Shown: positions 9,004-19,431, counted from the first letter of the stretch. The stretch is 64,000 nucleotides of DNA from Alloscardovia omnicolens (GCA_040702985.1 CP159991.1:1240001-1304000); one strand, 5' to 3'. Notes: a model not told the origin generated them from the sequence alone. A program made the numbers and translations.

Positions 9004-11304
9004 TTACGCATCGATTTTTGAACGATCGAAATCATCAGCATTGTCAATAATAAACTGCTTGCGTGGTGGAACTTCATCTCCCATGAGCAAACTGAAAATA
9101 TCTGACGCGTGAGCTGCATCTTCGAGTCGAATACGGCGCAACATACGCGTCCGTGGATCCATCGTAGTGTCTGCTAACTGATCAGCATCCATCTCTCCCA
9201 GACCCTTATAGCGTTGAATATCCTCGTTAAAGCCAATACCTTGCTCGCGCAATTGCTGCAGCTTTATTCCTAGTTCATCTTCTGAATAGGTGTAAATATA
9301 TTCACCTTTACGCTTGCCTGTTAAAGCAATGCGATGAAGTGGCGGAACAGCAGCATACACATGGCCTTCAGCAATGAGTGGACGCATATAACGGTAGAAC
9401 AGCGTCAGCAACAGCGTACGAATATGAGCTCCATCCACATCTGCATCTGTCATCATCACTACTTTGTTATAGCGTGACTGGCTCACATCAAAGGTTGAAC
9501 CTGAGCCTGCACCCACGACCTGAATAATAGAAGAGCATTCTTTATTGGCAAGAATCTGAGCAGTAGAAGCTTTCTGCACATTCAAAATCTTACCGCGGAT
9601 AGGAAGCAGTGCCTGGAACATCGAGTTACGCGCAGCCTTTGCTGTTCCTAATGCAGAATCACCTTCCACAATAAACAATTCAGCAATATCGTCATTACCT
9701 GGCTGGCAATCAGAAAGTTTGGACGGCATAGAAGCGGATTCCAAGGCATTCTTGCGGCGCGTCACCTCTTTGGTTTTACGCGCTTGAATGCGAGCATGCA
9801 TCTCCCCTACGATTTTTTCCAATACTCGCATGGATTGCTCTTTAAAGCCGCGACGTGACCCGGCTACCATTTCACCAAACTGCTTATCAGTCATTTTGGT
9901 AACAATAGGTTTCACAGGCGCTGTTCCCAGTACATCTTTTGTCTGACCTTGGAATTGCGGCTCCGCAATACGCACTGTAACAACAGCTACTAAGCCAGAT
10001 ACCACGTCATCGCGCTCAATTTTCATACTCGAATCTTTAGTATTGTATTTGAGCTTACGCGCATTGGCTTCTACATTTTTGCGCACTTGCTTAGTAATGG
10101 AATTGAGGAAACCATCAACATGCATACCTCCGCCAGGAGTTTCTACCACGTTGACAAAGCTGCGTACAGTTGTTTCATAATCATTAACCCACCGCAACGC
10201 AATATCCACATCACAGGTACGTTCAATCATCTCCGCACGTAAATCGCCTTGCGCAGTAACGATTTGTGTTTCTTCTTCATAAGTGTCTTGACCGGTAATA
10301 TGCCAAATATCGCTGACTGCTTCCCCACTTGTTAAAAAGTCAACATAGTCAACAATGCCACCCTCATGATGGAATATTTGAGTGCGCGGATGCGCCAGTT
10401 TGGTCTGCTGATGCGCTGAATTAATGCTATGAGCTGTATCGCTCAGGATTTCGCTATCACTGTCGAGTGCAGTAGGGTCAGATACTTGCGTATTATCCAA
10501 TCCAGTCTGATTGACCATCGACTCTTGTGAAGATGAGTCATCGTTATCTACGTGCGCATCTATGTGATCTGTTTCTTCAGCAATGGACTCATCAACCACA
10601 ATAATTTTTAAGCCGGGCACTAAGAAAGAAGTTTGGCGCACACGATCAACCAGTTGCTCATAATTAAATTGAGCCGTCGCGTTGAAAATTTCTGGATCCA
10701 ACCAGTATCGAATACGTGTGCCCGTATGATTACCCTCATAGGTGCCTACTACACGAAGTTCAGTCGCTTTGCGCTTGGCAGTTGGCTTGAATGGTGATTG
10801 TGCAGATGGCATGCTCGGATCAGCATCTGTATACACGCCAGGATGTCCCTTATGGAATTCCATGCGATATGTGTGTCCATCACGATCAACTTCTACGTCC
10901 AAACGCTCACTTAAAGCATTAACAACAGAGGAACCAACGCCATGCAAACCACCCACAGCGTTATAAGAGGAACTACCAAATTTAGCACCAGCATGAAGCT
11001 TCGTCAGTACCACTTCTACACCAGATAAGCCAGTTTTAGATTCCTTATCAATAGGAATACCGCGACCGTTATCTTCTACAGTAATAGACCCATCTGTATG
11101 CAAAGTCACGGTAATCTGTGTACACACGCCTGCAAGCGCTTCGTCTACAGAATTATCGATGATTTCCCATAAACAGTGCATAAGTCCTTGGCTATCGGTG
11201 GTACCGATGTACATACCAGGACGTTTACGTACGGCATCTAGCCCCTCCAAAACGGAGAGGCTGTCAGCATTATATTCTTCTTTTGCTGTTTTCTTAGCAG
11301 CCAT
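9004..11304 (-). CDS. parE: DNA topoisomerase IV subunit B (ParE)
   Basis: ATPase subunit of topoisomerase IV, partner of ParC (4726). The GHKL ATP site is visible: EIIDNSVDEAL (Asn-Asp), VEDNGRGIPI and GGLHGVGSSVVNALS. The TOPRIM domain follows (LFIVEGDSALGTAK, then MMTDADVDGAHIRTLLL) and the usual C-terminus (QRYKGLGEMDADQL). The 766-residue length is somewhat longer than average because of an acidic Asp/Ser/Thr-rich insertion at about residues 240-310, inside the transducer region. ParE rather than GyrB is supported by pairing with parC and rpoD, a common bifidobacterial arrangement. ATG at 11304; an AAAGAGG lies 12 bases upstream. Confidence 0.93.
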   Translation of the reverse strand: MAAKKTAKEEYNADSLSVLEGLDAVRKRPGMYIGTTDSQGLMHCLWEIIDNSVDEALAGVCTQITVTLHTDGSITVEDNGRGIPIDKESKTGLSGVEVVLTKLHAGAKFGSSSYNAVGGLHGVGSSVVNALSERLDVEVDRDGHTYRMEFHKGHPGVYTDADPSMPSAQSPFKPTAKRKATELRVVGTYEGNHTGTRIRYWLDPEIFNATAQFNYEQLVDRVRQTSFLVPGLKIIVVDESIAEETDHIDAHVDNDDSSSQESMVNQTGLDNTQVSDPTALDSDSEILSDTAHSINSAHQQTKLAHPRTQIFHHEGGIVDYVDFLTSGEAVSDIWHITGQDTYEEETQIVTAQGDLRAEMIERTCDVDIALRWVNDYETTVRSFVNVVETPGGGMHVDGFLNSITKQVRKNVEANARKLKYNTKDSSMKIERDDVVSGLVAVVTVRIAEPQFQGQTKDVLGTAPVKPIVTKMTDKQFGEMVAGSRRGFKEQSMRVLEKIVGEMHARIQARKTKEVTRRKNALESASMPSKLSDCQPGNDDIAELFIVEGDSALGTAKAARNSMFQALLPIRGKILNVQKASTAQILANKECSSIIQVVGAGSGSTFDVSQSRYNKVVMMTDADVDGAHIRTLLLTLFYRYMRPLIAEGHVYAAVPPLHRIALTGKRKGEYIYTYSEDELGIKLQQLREQGIGFNEDIQRYKGLGEMDADQLADTTMDPRTRMLRRIRLEDAAHASDIFSLLMGDEVPPRKQFIIDNADDFDRSKIDA

Positions 11305-11367
11305 GAAAAAGTGCCTCTTTCACAAACGTGGTAAAGAGTTTAAAAGTTATAGATGAGCGCAACCAGC

Positions 11368-12936
11368 TTATTCTTGATCTAAGAAGTCACGCAAAGTCTG
11401 CGAGCGTGAAGGATGACGCAGCTTTGCCATGGTCTTTGACTCAATCTGACGAATACGTTCACGGGTTACACCATATACGTGGCCAATATCGTCCAGAGTC
11501 TTAGGCTGACCATCTTCAAGACCATAGCGCATCTTAATAACGCCGGCTTCTCGAGGGCTCAGTGTTTCCAGAACCTGCTTAAATTGTTCTTGCAGGAGCG
11601 AGAATGCCACAGATTCTGATGGAGCGATTGCATCGGAATCTTCAATCAAATCACCGAATTCTGAATCGCCATCTTCACCCAAAGGAGTATGCAAGGAGAT
11701 TGGTTCACGACCGTACTTCTGTACTTCCTGAACCTTTTCTACTGGCATATCCAACTCGCGAGCCAACTCATCTAAAGTTGGTTCACGTCCCAAATCTTGA
11801 AGCATTTGACGCTGCACTCGTGAAAGCTTATTAATGACTTCCACCATATGCACAGGAACACGAATAGTACGTGCCTGATCTGCCATAGCACGGGTGATTG
11901 CCTGACGGATCCACCATGTTGCGTATGTGGAGAACTTAAAGCCTTTCTTCCAGTCAAACTTTTCTACTGCACGGATCAGGCCTAGGTTACCTTCCTGAAT
12001 CAAATCCAAGAACAGCATTCCTCGTCCGGTATAACGCTTTGCTAAAGACACCACCAAACGCAGATTAGCTTCTAGCAGATGGTCTTTTGCTTTCTTACCA
12101 TCACTAGCTGCCCACTTCAGCTCGCGCTTCTGCTTGAAGGTCATATCTTCAATATTCTCGGTATCAAGAATATGTTGAGCATACAATCCAGCTTCAATAC
12201 GCTCTGACAAGTCCACTTCTTGATCGGCAGTCAACAGGTTCACGCGACCAATCTGCTTGAGGTAATCTTTTACAGGATCAGCCGTAGCACCAGTTGCCAC
12301 CACACGACGCTTAGGATTTCCTGAAGGTGTCAGCGTGTCATCGTCTTCCTTAGACTCGTTGAGCACGAAAGCACCCTCGCCCTGAGGTTCTTCCTCTGGC
12401 TCGTCAATCTCATCCTCATCATCGTTTTCAGGTTCTGGATCGTCTGTGCGTTCTTCATCTAAATCATCATCGTCATGAGTAATAGGATCACCGTTTTCAT
12501 CTAATTCAAGTGAATCTAAATCATCGGTGTCATCATCATGCTCATCTAAGTCATCAGATAAAACGTCATCATTTTCAGTAACGTCAGTAGCAACATCGTC
12601 CGTTGCCTTATTCTGATCTTTGCTGGTACGACGTGATTTCTTTGCTGGCTTTGCTTCGCTCTCGTCTGCAGATTGAGTATCTGCAGCATCTGCTTGCGTC
12701 GTTTGAGAAGAACGCTTGGTAGAAGAAGTTGAAGCGGCAGACTTTTTTGTTGTGCGAGTCTTCTTAGTTGACTTCTTGTCTGCACCAGTTTCATTGTCTA
12801 CTGCGGTGATGTCACTTACTGTTTCCTGATGATCCACTGCTGATTTCTTGGCGGTAGATTTCTTGCGTGATGTTGCCTTTGTAGCTTTCTCCTGCTCAGT
12901 TCCCTGTGCTGCGGCAGTCTTTTTCGCTGTGGCCAA
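11368..12936 (-). CDS. rpoD: RNA polymerase principal sigma factor (RpoD/SigA)
   Basis: Housekeeping sigma-70 factor. The N-terminal ~200 residues are low complexity: Lys/Ala/Thr/Ser-rich (residues 1-110), then highly acidic (110-190), as in actinobacterial primary sigma factors. Region 1.2 ([21 protein letters not shown]), region 2 ([20 protein letters not shown] and [17 protein letters not shown]), region 3 and region 4 with the -35-binding helix-turn-helix ([19 protein letters not shown]) are all present. The start is a TTG at 12934-12936, placed 6 bases after an AAGGAGG. It lies 64 bases upstream of parE on the same strand. Confidence 0.95.
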   Translation of the reverse strand: MATAKKTAAAQGTEQEKATKATSRKKSTAKKSAVDHQETVSDITAVDNETGADKKSTKKTRTTKKSAASTSSTKRSSQTTQADAADTQSADESEAKPAKKSRRTSKDQNKATDDVATDVTENDDVLSDDLDEHDDDTDDLDSLELDENGDPITHDDDDLDEERTDDPEPENDDEDEIDEPEEEPQGEGAFVLNESKEDDDTLTPSGNPKRRVVATGATADPVKDYLKQIGRVNLLTADQEVDLSERIEAGLYAQHILDTENIEDMTFKQKRELKWAASDGKKAKDHLLEANLRLVVSLAKRYTGRGMLFLDLIQEGNLGLIRAVEKFDWKKGFKFSTYATWWIRQAITRAMADQARTIRVPVHMVEVINKLSRVQRQMLQDLGREPTLDELARELDMPVEKVQEVQKYGREPISLHTPLGEDGDSEFGDLIEDSDAIAPSESVAFSLLQEQFKQVLETLSPREAGVIKMRYGLEDGQPKTLDDIGHVYGVTRERIRQIESKTMAKLRHPSRSQTLRDFLDQE

Positions 12937-13038
12937 CCTATCCTCCTTGGTGCTTTTTACGCATTGAATCGTAAAAAGGGCGCACTCTTGGCAAGTGCAA
13001 GTGTTTATCTACCACAGATAACCATATGACAAAGACTT

Positions 13039-13737
13039 TTATTCCCGCTGTTGTGTCGATTGATTTTGCTTGCTTACCCTCTTATGCTTCGACAGCGCAC
13101 ACCATGCTGGATAAATTTTCATGGATAACGCTTTATCGGTAATCAAAGCTAAAGAATAATGGCTATCCAACGATAAGGCTTGGGAATTTGATAGACGTGA
13201 TTGAGTAAATTCACCAGCAGTCCACCATAAATATGCTTCAATAGCATAAAATGGTGTCTGATATTCACGCGGACATCGTTCTCGAATAGCGCTCAGAGCG
13301 CCCATACATCGATTCAATCTGACCATATTGGGTTTAGCTGTGGCTTCATTCAGTAATCCGGACAGTATGTCATGCACTAATACCGTACTTGATTCACTGA
13401 TAGGATGTTTAAGGAAAGCTACCAGTTTATCCTCAGAAATATCAGCCATACTGGTCAGAATCAGAGCATCGCGGAACGCCAGATACCGCGTGATCCCCAC
13501 GACGAATCGGTAATAGTCCTCATCCGACCATATGTTGAAAAGTTGATTATTCTTGTTATTGTCGTGAGCGTTGTCAGATGACGGTTTATCCGCCATCTGC
13601 TTCCACCTAATGCAAATCTCAGACAGCCATCGATTGACGACGTCAGGTTCTTGCGACGAATCAGCTATGCGCTCAGATGAAAATGATGCTTGACGCTGAG
13701 CTATTTTTTCGGCATCTAATAATATTTGTGTGTCCAT
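13039..13737 (-). CDS. DUF4192-family protein
   Basis: 232-residue actinobacterial protein of unknown function. The C-terminal half matches the DUF4192 pattern: a length of Ala/Leu helices with EAYLWWTAGEFTQSRLSNSQAL, SLALITDKALSM and a repeated-helix end. The usual N-terminal DUF4192 segment (the 'LVGFHP' region) is not seen, so it is a short or divergent member. An Asn/Asp-rich linker occurs near residues 53-66. It is divergent from the polyprenyl synthase gene across about 100 bases. No function can be assigned. Confidence 0.6.
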   Translation of the reverse strand: MDTQILLDAEKIAQRQASFSSERIADSSQEPDVVNRWLSEICIRWKQMADKPSSDNAHDNNKNNQLFNIWSDEDYYRFVVGITRYLAFRDALILTSMADISEDKLVAFLKHPISESSTVLVHDILSGLLNEATAKPNMVRLNRCMGALSAIRERCPREYQTPFYAIEAYLWWTAGEFTQSRLSNSQALSLDSHYSLALITDKALSMKIYPAWCALSKHKRVSKQNQSTQQRE

Positions 13738-13839
13738 AACTCCATTGTCAGTGACGCATCGTGAAAATCTGCTATAAAAAAGCAGATGTGGACAGATGTG
13801 GAAACACGCTATTTATGCCTTGTCCTTTACACTAGAAGA

Positions 13840-14940
13840 GTGAAAGAACTGACTCAACATGACGTCGATAATCGTCTTGAAAGCTTAGTATCGCGCGCGT
13901 GGGAACATAATGCTCGCCATTTTCCTCATATTTCAGCTCCTGATGTTTTAGCTCTTCTTGCAGCTGTAGGTCATCAAGGAGTCAATTCAAGCCGAGGCGG
14001 TAAGCGTTTACGTGCTCTTTTACTGCACGCTACAGCAACTACTTTTTCTCCGCATTGCGAGCTCAGTCAAGAAGATAATCGTGCTCTTATTGATTTGGGA
14101 TGTGCCATTGAAATTTTTCAAACAGCAGCGCTCATTCATGACGATATTATTGATGCAGCGGATACACGTCGCGGTCAGTTATCTGCTCATCGTGCTCTCG
14201 AAGATTTTACTCACGATGCTGATCAAGGATCTGCTTTAGCTCTTATGTTAGGCGATTTACTGGCAACACTGAGCATTCGCACAGCTCATACAAGTAGCGC
14301 TAGTTTACCTGAATCTTCTGGGATTTTTGAAACCTTTTTAGATATGCATGATCAGGTAGAGTTAGGTCAAATCATGGATATTTCCATGGAGACTTTGGAT
14401 TTAGAGAAAACTGAGGAACTGGCCTCCTCGATTACGTCCACATATATCAATAAAACTGCGAGCTACACCACAATTGCTCCACTCATTATGGGGATTTTAG
14501 CCTCCGGCCAGCCTCAAGCTGCTGAACTTGCTACTACTTTCGCGCACAGTGTTGGCGAAAAATTAGGTATTGCTTTTCAAATTCATGACGACTTGTTAGA
14601 CCTGCTGGATACGTCTGAATCCACAGGCAAACCGGTAGGCGGTGATATTCGTGAAGCCAAACGCACGTATGTTTTGGCGCATGCTTTACGTTTAGCCTCG
14701 CCTCAAGACAGACGTTTTCTCATTGATGCTTATATGCAACAAGAGCCTCGCACTGCGGACGATATTGCGCGCATTCGCTCAATTTTTATGCACAGTGGCG
14801 CGATTGAATCATGCATACAAGATGTAGAAAAACTCTGGTCTCAAGCTGCACAAGAAATCCTATCTACCTGCATGACGTTAAATATTGCACCACAGACTGT
14901 TCAAAACTATCTTTCATTATGCTCTCGTTTCGTTGGTTAA
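13840..14940 (+). CDS. Polyprenyl diphosphate synthase
   Basis: Trans-prenyltransferase that condenses isopentenyl diphosphate with allylic diphosphates to make long prenyl carriers. Both aspartate-rich motifs are present: LIHDDIIDAADTRRG (first, near residue 100) and FQIHDDLLDLLD (second, near residue 248), plus the GGKRLRALL substrate-binding segment. The open frame extends to an ATG at 13786. A GTG at 13840 (KELTQHDVDNRLES) fits the family start better and sits just after a TACACT hexamer, consistent with a leaderless transcript; this start is an inference. It is followed 17 bases later by the PASTA kinase gene. Confidence 0.86.
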   Translation: MKELTQHDVDNRLESLVSRAWEHNARHFPHISAPDVLALLAAVGHQGVNSSRGGKRLRALLLHATATTFSPHCELSQEDNRALIDLGCAIEIFQTAALIHDDIIDAADTRRGQLSAHRALEDFTHDADQGSALALMLGDLLATLSIRTAHTSSASLPESSGIFETFLDMHDQVELGQIMDISMETLDLEKTEELASSITSTYINKTASYTTIAPLIMGILASGQPQAAELATTFAHSVGEKLGIAFQIHDDLLDLLDTSESTGKPVGGDIREAKRTYVLAHALRLASPQDRRFLIDAYMQQEPRTADDIARIRSIFMHSGAIESCIQDVEKLWSQAAQEILSTCMTLNIAPQTVQNYLSLCSRFVG

Positions 14941-14956
14941 GGATAAACTAAACATC

Positions 14957-16951
14957 ATGACAACAGCTTCTGCCCGCTATATCAATCAACTCATTGATAA
15001 TCGCTACCTCATTTCACGTAAAATCGCTGAAGGTGGCATGGCCAGCGTGTATGAAGCAACCGATCAACGCTTAAATAAACGCGTTGCCATCAAAATTATG
15101 CACACGTCTTTAGCTTTATCCGAGCAAGGCGAACAATACGCGCAACGTTTTCACCGCGAAGCATTATCTGCTGCTGCGCTCGATAATCCTCATATTGTTC
15201 ATGTTTTTGATGCAGGTCGCGTGGACGGCGTGGGCTATATCGTCATGGAATATGTTGAAGGCGTGAATTTGCGCAAAATGCTGCGCACAAAACATACTTT
15301 TTCTGTGCACGAAACACTCAGCATTCTTCATCAAATACTTGACGGCTTATCCGCGGCTCATGAGCAAAATATTATTCACCGCGATATTAAGCCAGAGAAT
15401 ATTATGATTAATTCTCGCGGCGATGTGCAAATTGCTGATTTTGGATTAGCCAAGCACACATCGAATGCCACTTTGGCACCCACCGGAATGATTCTAGGAA
15501 CAACCACATATATTGCGCCTGAAACAGCAGAAAATAACACATCTCTTCCTGCTTCTGATATCTATGCTGTGGGACTCGTCGCATGGGAAATGCTTGTGGG
15601 CCATGCTCCGTTTGAATCTGACAATCCTGTGACCGTCGTCTATAAGCACGTGCATGAAGATGTTCCTGATTTGCGGATTATCTCTTCTCGTCTACCCTCT
15701 TCACTATGTGCTTATATTGCTTCCCTCGTTCAGCGTGATCCAGCACTCAGGCCTGATAATGCGAGCACAGCGGCACGCCAGCTCCAAAAACTTCTCCAGT
15801 CTTTATCGGCAAGTGATTTAAATATTCGTCTTACCTATTCAGGCGATCATCAAACTAGCCCACGTACACCGCAAAAACCTGAACGCGCTCTGGCGAAACA
15901 GTCAGAAATGCCATCGTTGCATATAACATTGCCAAAATCATCACGTCCATCAGCTTTTGCAACTCTTATTCGATGGGTAAAAACATATAAAATAACTACT
16001 GCTGTTCTTGGATTTATTACTCTTATTTTAATTATTGCTGGGAGCGTTTCTTGGTGGGATAACTGGGGTCCGGGCAGCTACTACTCTTTGCCTGCTGCTA
16101 CGGATAGCACGTGCACAGCACAATCATCGTGTACTTTGCAAGGTGCTGATGCTGCACAATATCAAAAACTGCTTAAAAATGAAGGAATTTCTTTTACAGT
16201 CTCAAAGAAACATAGCGACACTATTGCGTCCGGGAAAATAATTTCTTCACAACCATCAACAGTAGGTAGTCATATCTCTAAAAAAGACGGTACTGTGTCT
16301 TTAACCGTCTCCACAGGGATTGAAAAGATTACCATTCCTTCCGATATTGATAACCCACAATCTCACAATGGTAAAGATCCTCTTAAGACTTTGAAAAAAG
16401 CAGGTTTTACTAATATCAAGCACGCCAATAATACAGATGAGTATTCTCTGAGCGTTCCTGAGGGGGCTATTATCTCAATATCTCCAAAACCGGGAACACG
16501 GATTAATCACAATACTCAAATTACAGTAATTCTATCTCGCGGTCTTAAAACTGTGGTTGTGCCTAATGTTGTGGGCATGAGTCGAGGAGATGCTTTAGCA
16601 GCACTAGCACAACTCAAGCTCACAGCAACTGTTAAAGAAGAGTATTCTTCAACTGCGCCTGCAGGGGAAGTTCTTTCCCAATCAGAAAAATCAGGAGCTG
16701 AATTACGGTGGAATGATTCTATTACTCTGACTGTGTCTAAAGGCGCACAAACAGTTACTGTACCTGATGTGCGCGGTATGACTCTGGCACGTGCTCAAAC
16801 AACCCTAGAAGATCTTGGCTTCACCGTCAAAGTTTCTCGCAAGGGCGGCGATACGGTTGCTAAACAATCACTCTCCCCTGGCGAAATTACCTCAGTAATT
16901 GACAACAACGGAGAAGCAACCACAATAACGTTGACAAGCACGAAAAAATAA
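14957..16951 (+). CDS. Serine/threonine protein kinase with PASTA domains (PknB/StkP type)
   Basis: Membrane-bound Hanks-type kinase that senses cell-wall precursors and phosphorylates division and wall-synthesis proteins. The cytoplasmic kinase domain (residues 1-280) has the Gly-rich loop KIAEGGMASVYEA, the VAIKIM lysine, catalytic HRDIKPENIM and DFGLAKH. A linker and one transmembrane helix (TTAVLGFITLILIIAGSVSW) near residue 355 follow, then about four extracellular PASTA repeats (for example VPNVVGMSRGDALAALAQLK and VPDVRGMTLARAQTTLEDLG). The ATG at 14957 gives the usual start (MTTASARYINQLIDNRYLIS). The open frame upstream overlaps the prenyl synthase and is not used. The Ala/Gly-poor tail ends in lysines. 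Confidence 0.93.
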   Translation: MTTASARYINQLIDNRYLISRKIAEGGMASVYEATDQRLNKRVAIKIMHTSLALSEQGEQYAQRFHREALSAAALDNPHIVHVFDAGRVDGVGYIVMEYVEGVNLRKMLRTKHTFSVHETLSILHQILDGLSAAHEQNIIHRDIKPENIMINSRGDVQIADFGLAKHTSNATLAPTGMILGTTTYIAPETAENNTSLPASDIYAVGLVAWEMLVGHAPFESDNPVTVVYKHVHEDVPDLRIISSRLPSSLCAYIASLVQRDPALRPDNASTAARQLQKLLQSLSASDLNIRLTYSGDHQTSPRTPQKPERALAKQSEMPSLHITLPKSSRPSAFATLIRWVKTYKITTAVLGFITLILIIAGSVSWWDNWGPGSYYSLPAATDSTCTAQSSCTLQGADAAQYQKLLKNEGISFTVSKKHSDTIASGKIISSQPSTVGSHISKKDGTVSLTVSTGIEKITIPSDIDNPQSHNGKDPLKTLKKAGFTNIKHANNTDEYSLSVPEGAIISISPKPGTRINHNTQITVILSRGLKTVVVPNVVGMSRGDALAALAQLKLTATVKEEYSSTAPAGEVLSQSEKSGAELRWNDSITLTVSKGAQTVTVPDVRGMTLARAQTTLEDLGFTVKVSRKGGDTVAKQSLSPGEITSVIDNNGEATTITLTSTKK

Positions 16952-16969
16952 TTCATTACTCATTCAAAA

Positions 16970-17007
16970 AGCCGCAAGAGTATGCACTCCCTTGCGGCTT
17001 ATTTTTA
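16970..17007. terminator. Bidirectional rho-independent terminator
   Basis: GCCGCAAG (16971-16978) pairs with CTTGCGGC (16991-16998), extended by an A run on the left and TTATTTTTA on the right. It lies between the kinase gene and the convergent acyltransferase gene and would serve both. Confidence 0.85.
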
Positions 17008-17016
17008 TATGAAGTT

Positions 17017-17724
17017 TTATTCTTGAGTTGTTGAGTTTCCTGCACTGCTTTGTTCTTGCAGTAACTTTTTAGCTTCCTGAGCATACATGTCGACGTATTC
17101 TTGACCGCTCAACATTTGAATGCGAGACATCAGCTCATCGGTGAGTGTTCGAATATCGTCATGCGTAATATCTTCGACAGCTTTTTTCTGTACCACAATA
17201 GGCTCACCGTATACGCAGGTTACCTGCCCTTTTCCTGGAAGAGTCTGCCCTGGTTTTTGTACTTCACGCGTACCAATAAGTGCTGTTGGCACAATAGGAC
17301 ATCCTGTTTCTAAAGCCAGACGTGCAAAACCTGTATGCCCGCGGTATAGCTTGCCATCTGGGCTTCGTGTTCCTTCAGGATGAATGCCGAAAAGCTTGCC
17401 CTCTTCGAGAATTTTGCGTGCCGTATCCATAGCACCAGCAGACTTACTGCCACCGGAACGATCAACAGGGAAAACACCTACAGAAGTGAACCACCACTTC
17501 TTAAACCATCCTTTGAAGCCTTTACCCGTAAAATATTCAGATTTACCCATAAAATGCACCATACGTGGGCACGTAATAGGAATAACACCGTCATCAATAA
17601 CTGACAAATGGTTAGCCGCTATAATTGCACCACCAGTGAGTGGAATATTATCAACTCCCACAGCATCCACACGGAATCTCATGCGCGCAAGACTTCCTAG
17701 AGTCTTAACAAAAAACCAGTACAT
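17017..17724 (-). CDS. plsC: 1-acyl-sn-glycerol-3-phosphate acyltransferase
   Basis: Membrane-associated PlsC/LPLAT family enzyme that acylates lysophosphatidic acid to phosphatidic acid. Seen: the HX4D catalytic motif in NHLSVIDD, then FPVDRSGGSKSAG, the acceptor-binding block FGIHPEGTRSPDGKLYRG, and VPTALIGTREVQ. The open frame runs to 17817, but the ATG at 17724 (MYWFFVKTLGSLARM) is preferred because GGGGAG lies upstream and the family start matches. The resulting length is 235 residues. It is divergent from the 17755 membrane gene, with only 30 bases between the starts. Confidence 0.9.
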   Translation of the reverse strand: MYWFFVKTLGSLARMRFRVDAVGVDNIPLTGGAIIAANHLSVIDDGVIPITCPRMVHFMGKSEYFTGKGFKGWFKKWWFTSVGVFPVDRSGGSKSAGAMDTARKILEEGKLFGIHPEGTRSPDGKLYRGHTGFARLALETGCPIVPTALIGTREVQKPGQTLPGKGQVTCVYGEPIVVQKKAVEDITHDDIRTLTDELMSRIQMLSGQEYVDMYAQEAKKLLQEQSSAGNSTTQE

Positions 17725-17754
17725 CCTCGGCTCCCCATCTCGTAAAATAGTTCT

Positions 17755-18246
17755 ATGACTAATGATAACCACAACAACCCTACAGATGACACGTGGGAAG
17801 ATTTTATCAACGCACATAGCGATGATTTAAAGTCTCTTGAAAAGTCACGTACCGCCAAAAAATTCGAGAAAAAAGCGTCGAAAATCGATGAGCAGGTGAA
17901 AAAACGACCTATTTTACGCATAGAAAATTTTAATGATGATATTTTTACTGACCATCATTCTGTGCCCCGTGGTTACTCCACATCATGGTTAGATGCTGAT
18001 GATGACCATTTTCATGCACCAACACCACAGTGGTCATCAGTTGCACTCTCCTCTATTCTCGCAGCGCTCTTCATTATTGCCGGCTTTGCAAGTATTTTTC
18101 TCGCAGTTGCTTTTCCTATCATCAGCCGTATAGGAGGAATTATTGGTGGAATCTGTTTGATTTTAGGATGCGGTATTTTCATCACCATGCATAAATCACG
18201 CACTAATTCCTCATCAAATCGCCACAACGATGGAGCGCGCGTCTAA
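17755..18246 (+). CDS. Conserved small membrane protein, function unknown
   Basis: 163 residues. The charged N-terminal half (TWEDFINAHSDDLKSLEKSR, then a Lys-rich stretch) is probably cytoplasmic. Two hydrophobic segments follow: about residues 97-117 (SSILAALFIIAGFASIFLAV) and about 122-144 (RIGGIIGGICLILGCGIFIT). The tail is hydrophilic. A TAAAAT hexamer lies only about 6 bases before the ATG and no ribosome site is seen, suggesting a leaderless transcript. It is divergent from plsC. I do not recognise the family beyond 'actinobacterial membrane protein'. Confidence 0.7.
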   Translation: MTNDNHNNPTDDTWEDFINAHSDDLKSLEKSRTAKKFEKKASKIDEQVKKRPILRIENFNDDIFTDHHSVPRGYSTSWLDADDDHFHAPTPQWSSVALSSILAALFIIAGFASIFLAVAFPIISRIGGIIGGICLILGCGIFITMHKSRTNSSSNRHNDGARV

Positions 18247-18265
18247 AAACTTTATCCAAAACAAC

Positions 18266-18306
18266 AGAAAAGCCATGACATTCTCAACAGTGTCATGGCT
18301 TTTCTT
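18266..18306. terminator. Bidirectional rho-independent terminator
   Basis: AAAAGCCATGACA pairs with TGTCATGGCTTTT around a 10-base loop, with A and T runs at the base in both directions. It lies between the small membrane gene and the convergent glucokinase gene. Confidence 0.88.
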
Positions 18307-18328
18307 TATGTCTTGTTATGACTGGCTA

Positions 18329-19300
18329 TTACTTCTTAAACTCTTCTTTATAGAAGCGCAATGCCAAGTTTGCAGCACCAATCAAACCAGCATCCTGACC
18401 TGCTGTTGCTGCCAAAATAGGTGGATGAGGACGATACGCGCTCGCCTGCAAGAAACGAGAATAGTTATAGCGTGCTGGATCAAGCAAAATATCACCCACA
18501 GCTACAACGCCGCCACCAATAACATACACGTCTGGATCTAAGACAGCAGAAATAGCTGCCATAGTACGACCCAACCATTCACCAATCTTATTGAAAGCAT
18601 ACAAGCTAATAGCATCGCCTTCTTCAGCCGCGCGAGAAACCATCTTTCCACGCAGTTCAGCAATATCACCACCGCACATTTCCATTAGACGGTCTGCATC
18701 TTGTGGACGTCGACGGATTGCAGAGCGTGCAAAACGCTCCAAAGCATTACCGGAAGTATAGCGTTCAGCGCAGCCACGAAGACCGCAACCGCAGGTATCA
18801 CCATCAGACACCATTGGCAAGTGACCGAATTCAGCAGCCATACCATATGAACCGCGGAACAGCTTACCGTCAATAACGATTGCGCCACCGAGACCCGTGC
18901 CCACAGTTAAAGCCACCATATTTTGATGACCTTTTCCTGCGCCGTGCACAAACTCACCCCAACCAGCACAGTTTGCATCGTTTTCTACAACCACAGGAAC
19001 CTTGTGATCAATAAGCGCTTCAATGCGATCAGCCAGTGGGTAGTTCACCCAACCGCTAATATTTGCCGCAAAACTAATTGTGCGACGATCTTCTTTTACA
19101 TTACCTGCTGCTGAGATACCAATAGCAACGATATCTTCAAATGATTTAGATGCTTCAAGGTAAAGATTTGCAATGTGCTCATCAATGAGCTCTGCTTCTG
19201 CTGGTGTTGGGGATGTCCACTGGCGTACGATGACATCGTTTTCATCACACAAACCAACGGCAATCTTGGTTCCACCAATATCAACTGCTAACGAGTGCAT
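18329..19300 (-). CDS. glcK: ROK-family glucokinase
   Basis: Cytoplasmic sugar kinase, most likely ATP-dependent glucokinase. It starts MHSLAVDIGGTKIAVGLCDE (ATP-binding DxGxT motif). The catalytic segment is VENDANCAGWGE, followed by VGTGLGGAIVIDG and the ROK zinc site, a His in GHLPM with CGCGLRGCAE. The open frame extends 58 codons upstream, but the ATG at 19300 follows GGAGGAATA and matches family starts, giving 323 residues. The gene stands alone between two terminators. A fructo- or manno-kinase of the same family cannot be fully excluded. Confidence 0.9.
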   Translation of the reverse strand: MHSLAVDIGGTKIAVGLCDENDVIVRQWTSPTPAEAELIDEHIANLYLEASKSFEDIVAIGISAAGNVKEDRRTISFAANISGWVNYPLADRIEALIDHKVPVVVENDANCAGWGEFVHGAGKGHQNMVALTVGTGLGGAIVIDGKLFRGSYGMAAEFGHLPMVSDGDTCGCGLRGCAERYTSGNALERFARSAIRRRPQDADRLMEMCGGDIAELRGKMVSRAAEEGDAISLYAFNKIGEWLGRTMAAISAVLDPDVYVIGGGVVAVGDILLDPARYNYSRFLQASAYRPHPPILAATAGQDAGLIGAANLALRFYKEEFKK

Positions 19301-19431
19301 TATTCCTCCATTTATGTAGCTCCCGCCATACTCTGCCACTTTATCACGAAGTCTAGGCGAATACATTTTTACGATGCGTACGTATGCAAAAATGTTGTCA
19401 TGCGAGCACATTTTATGTTGCATATATGCAA

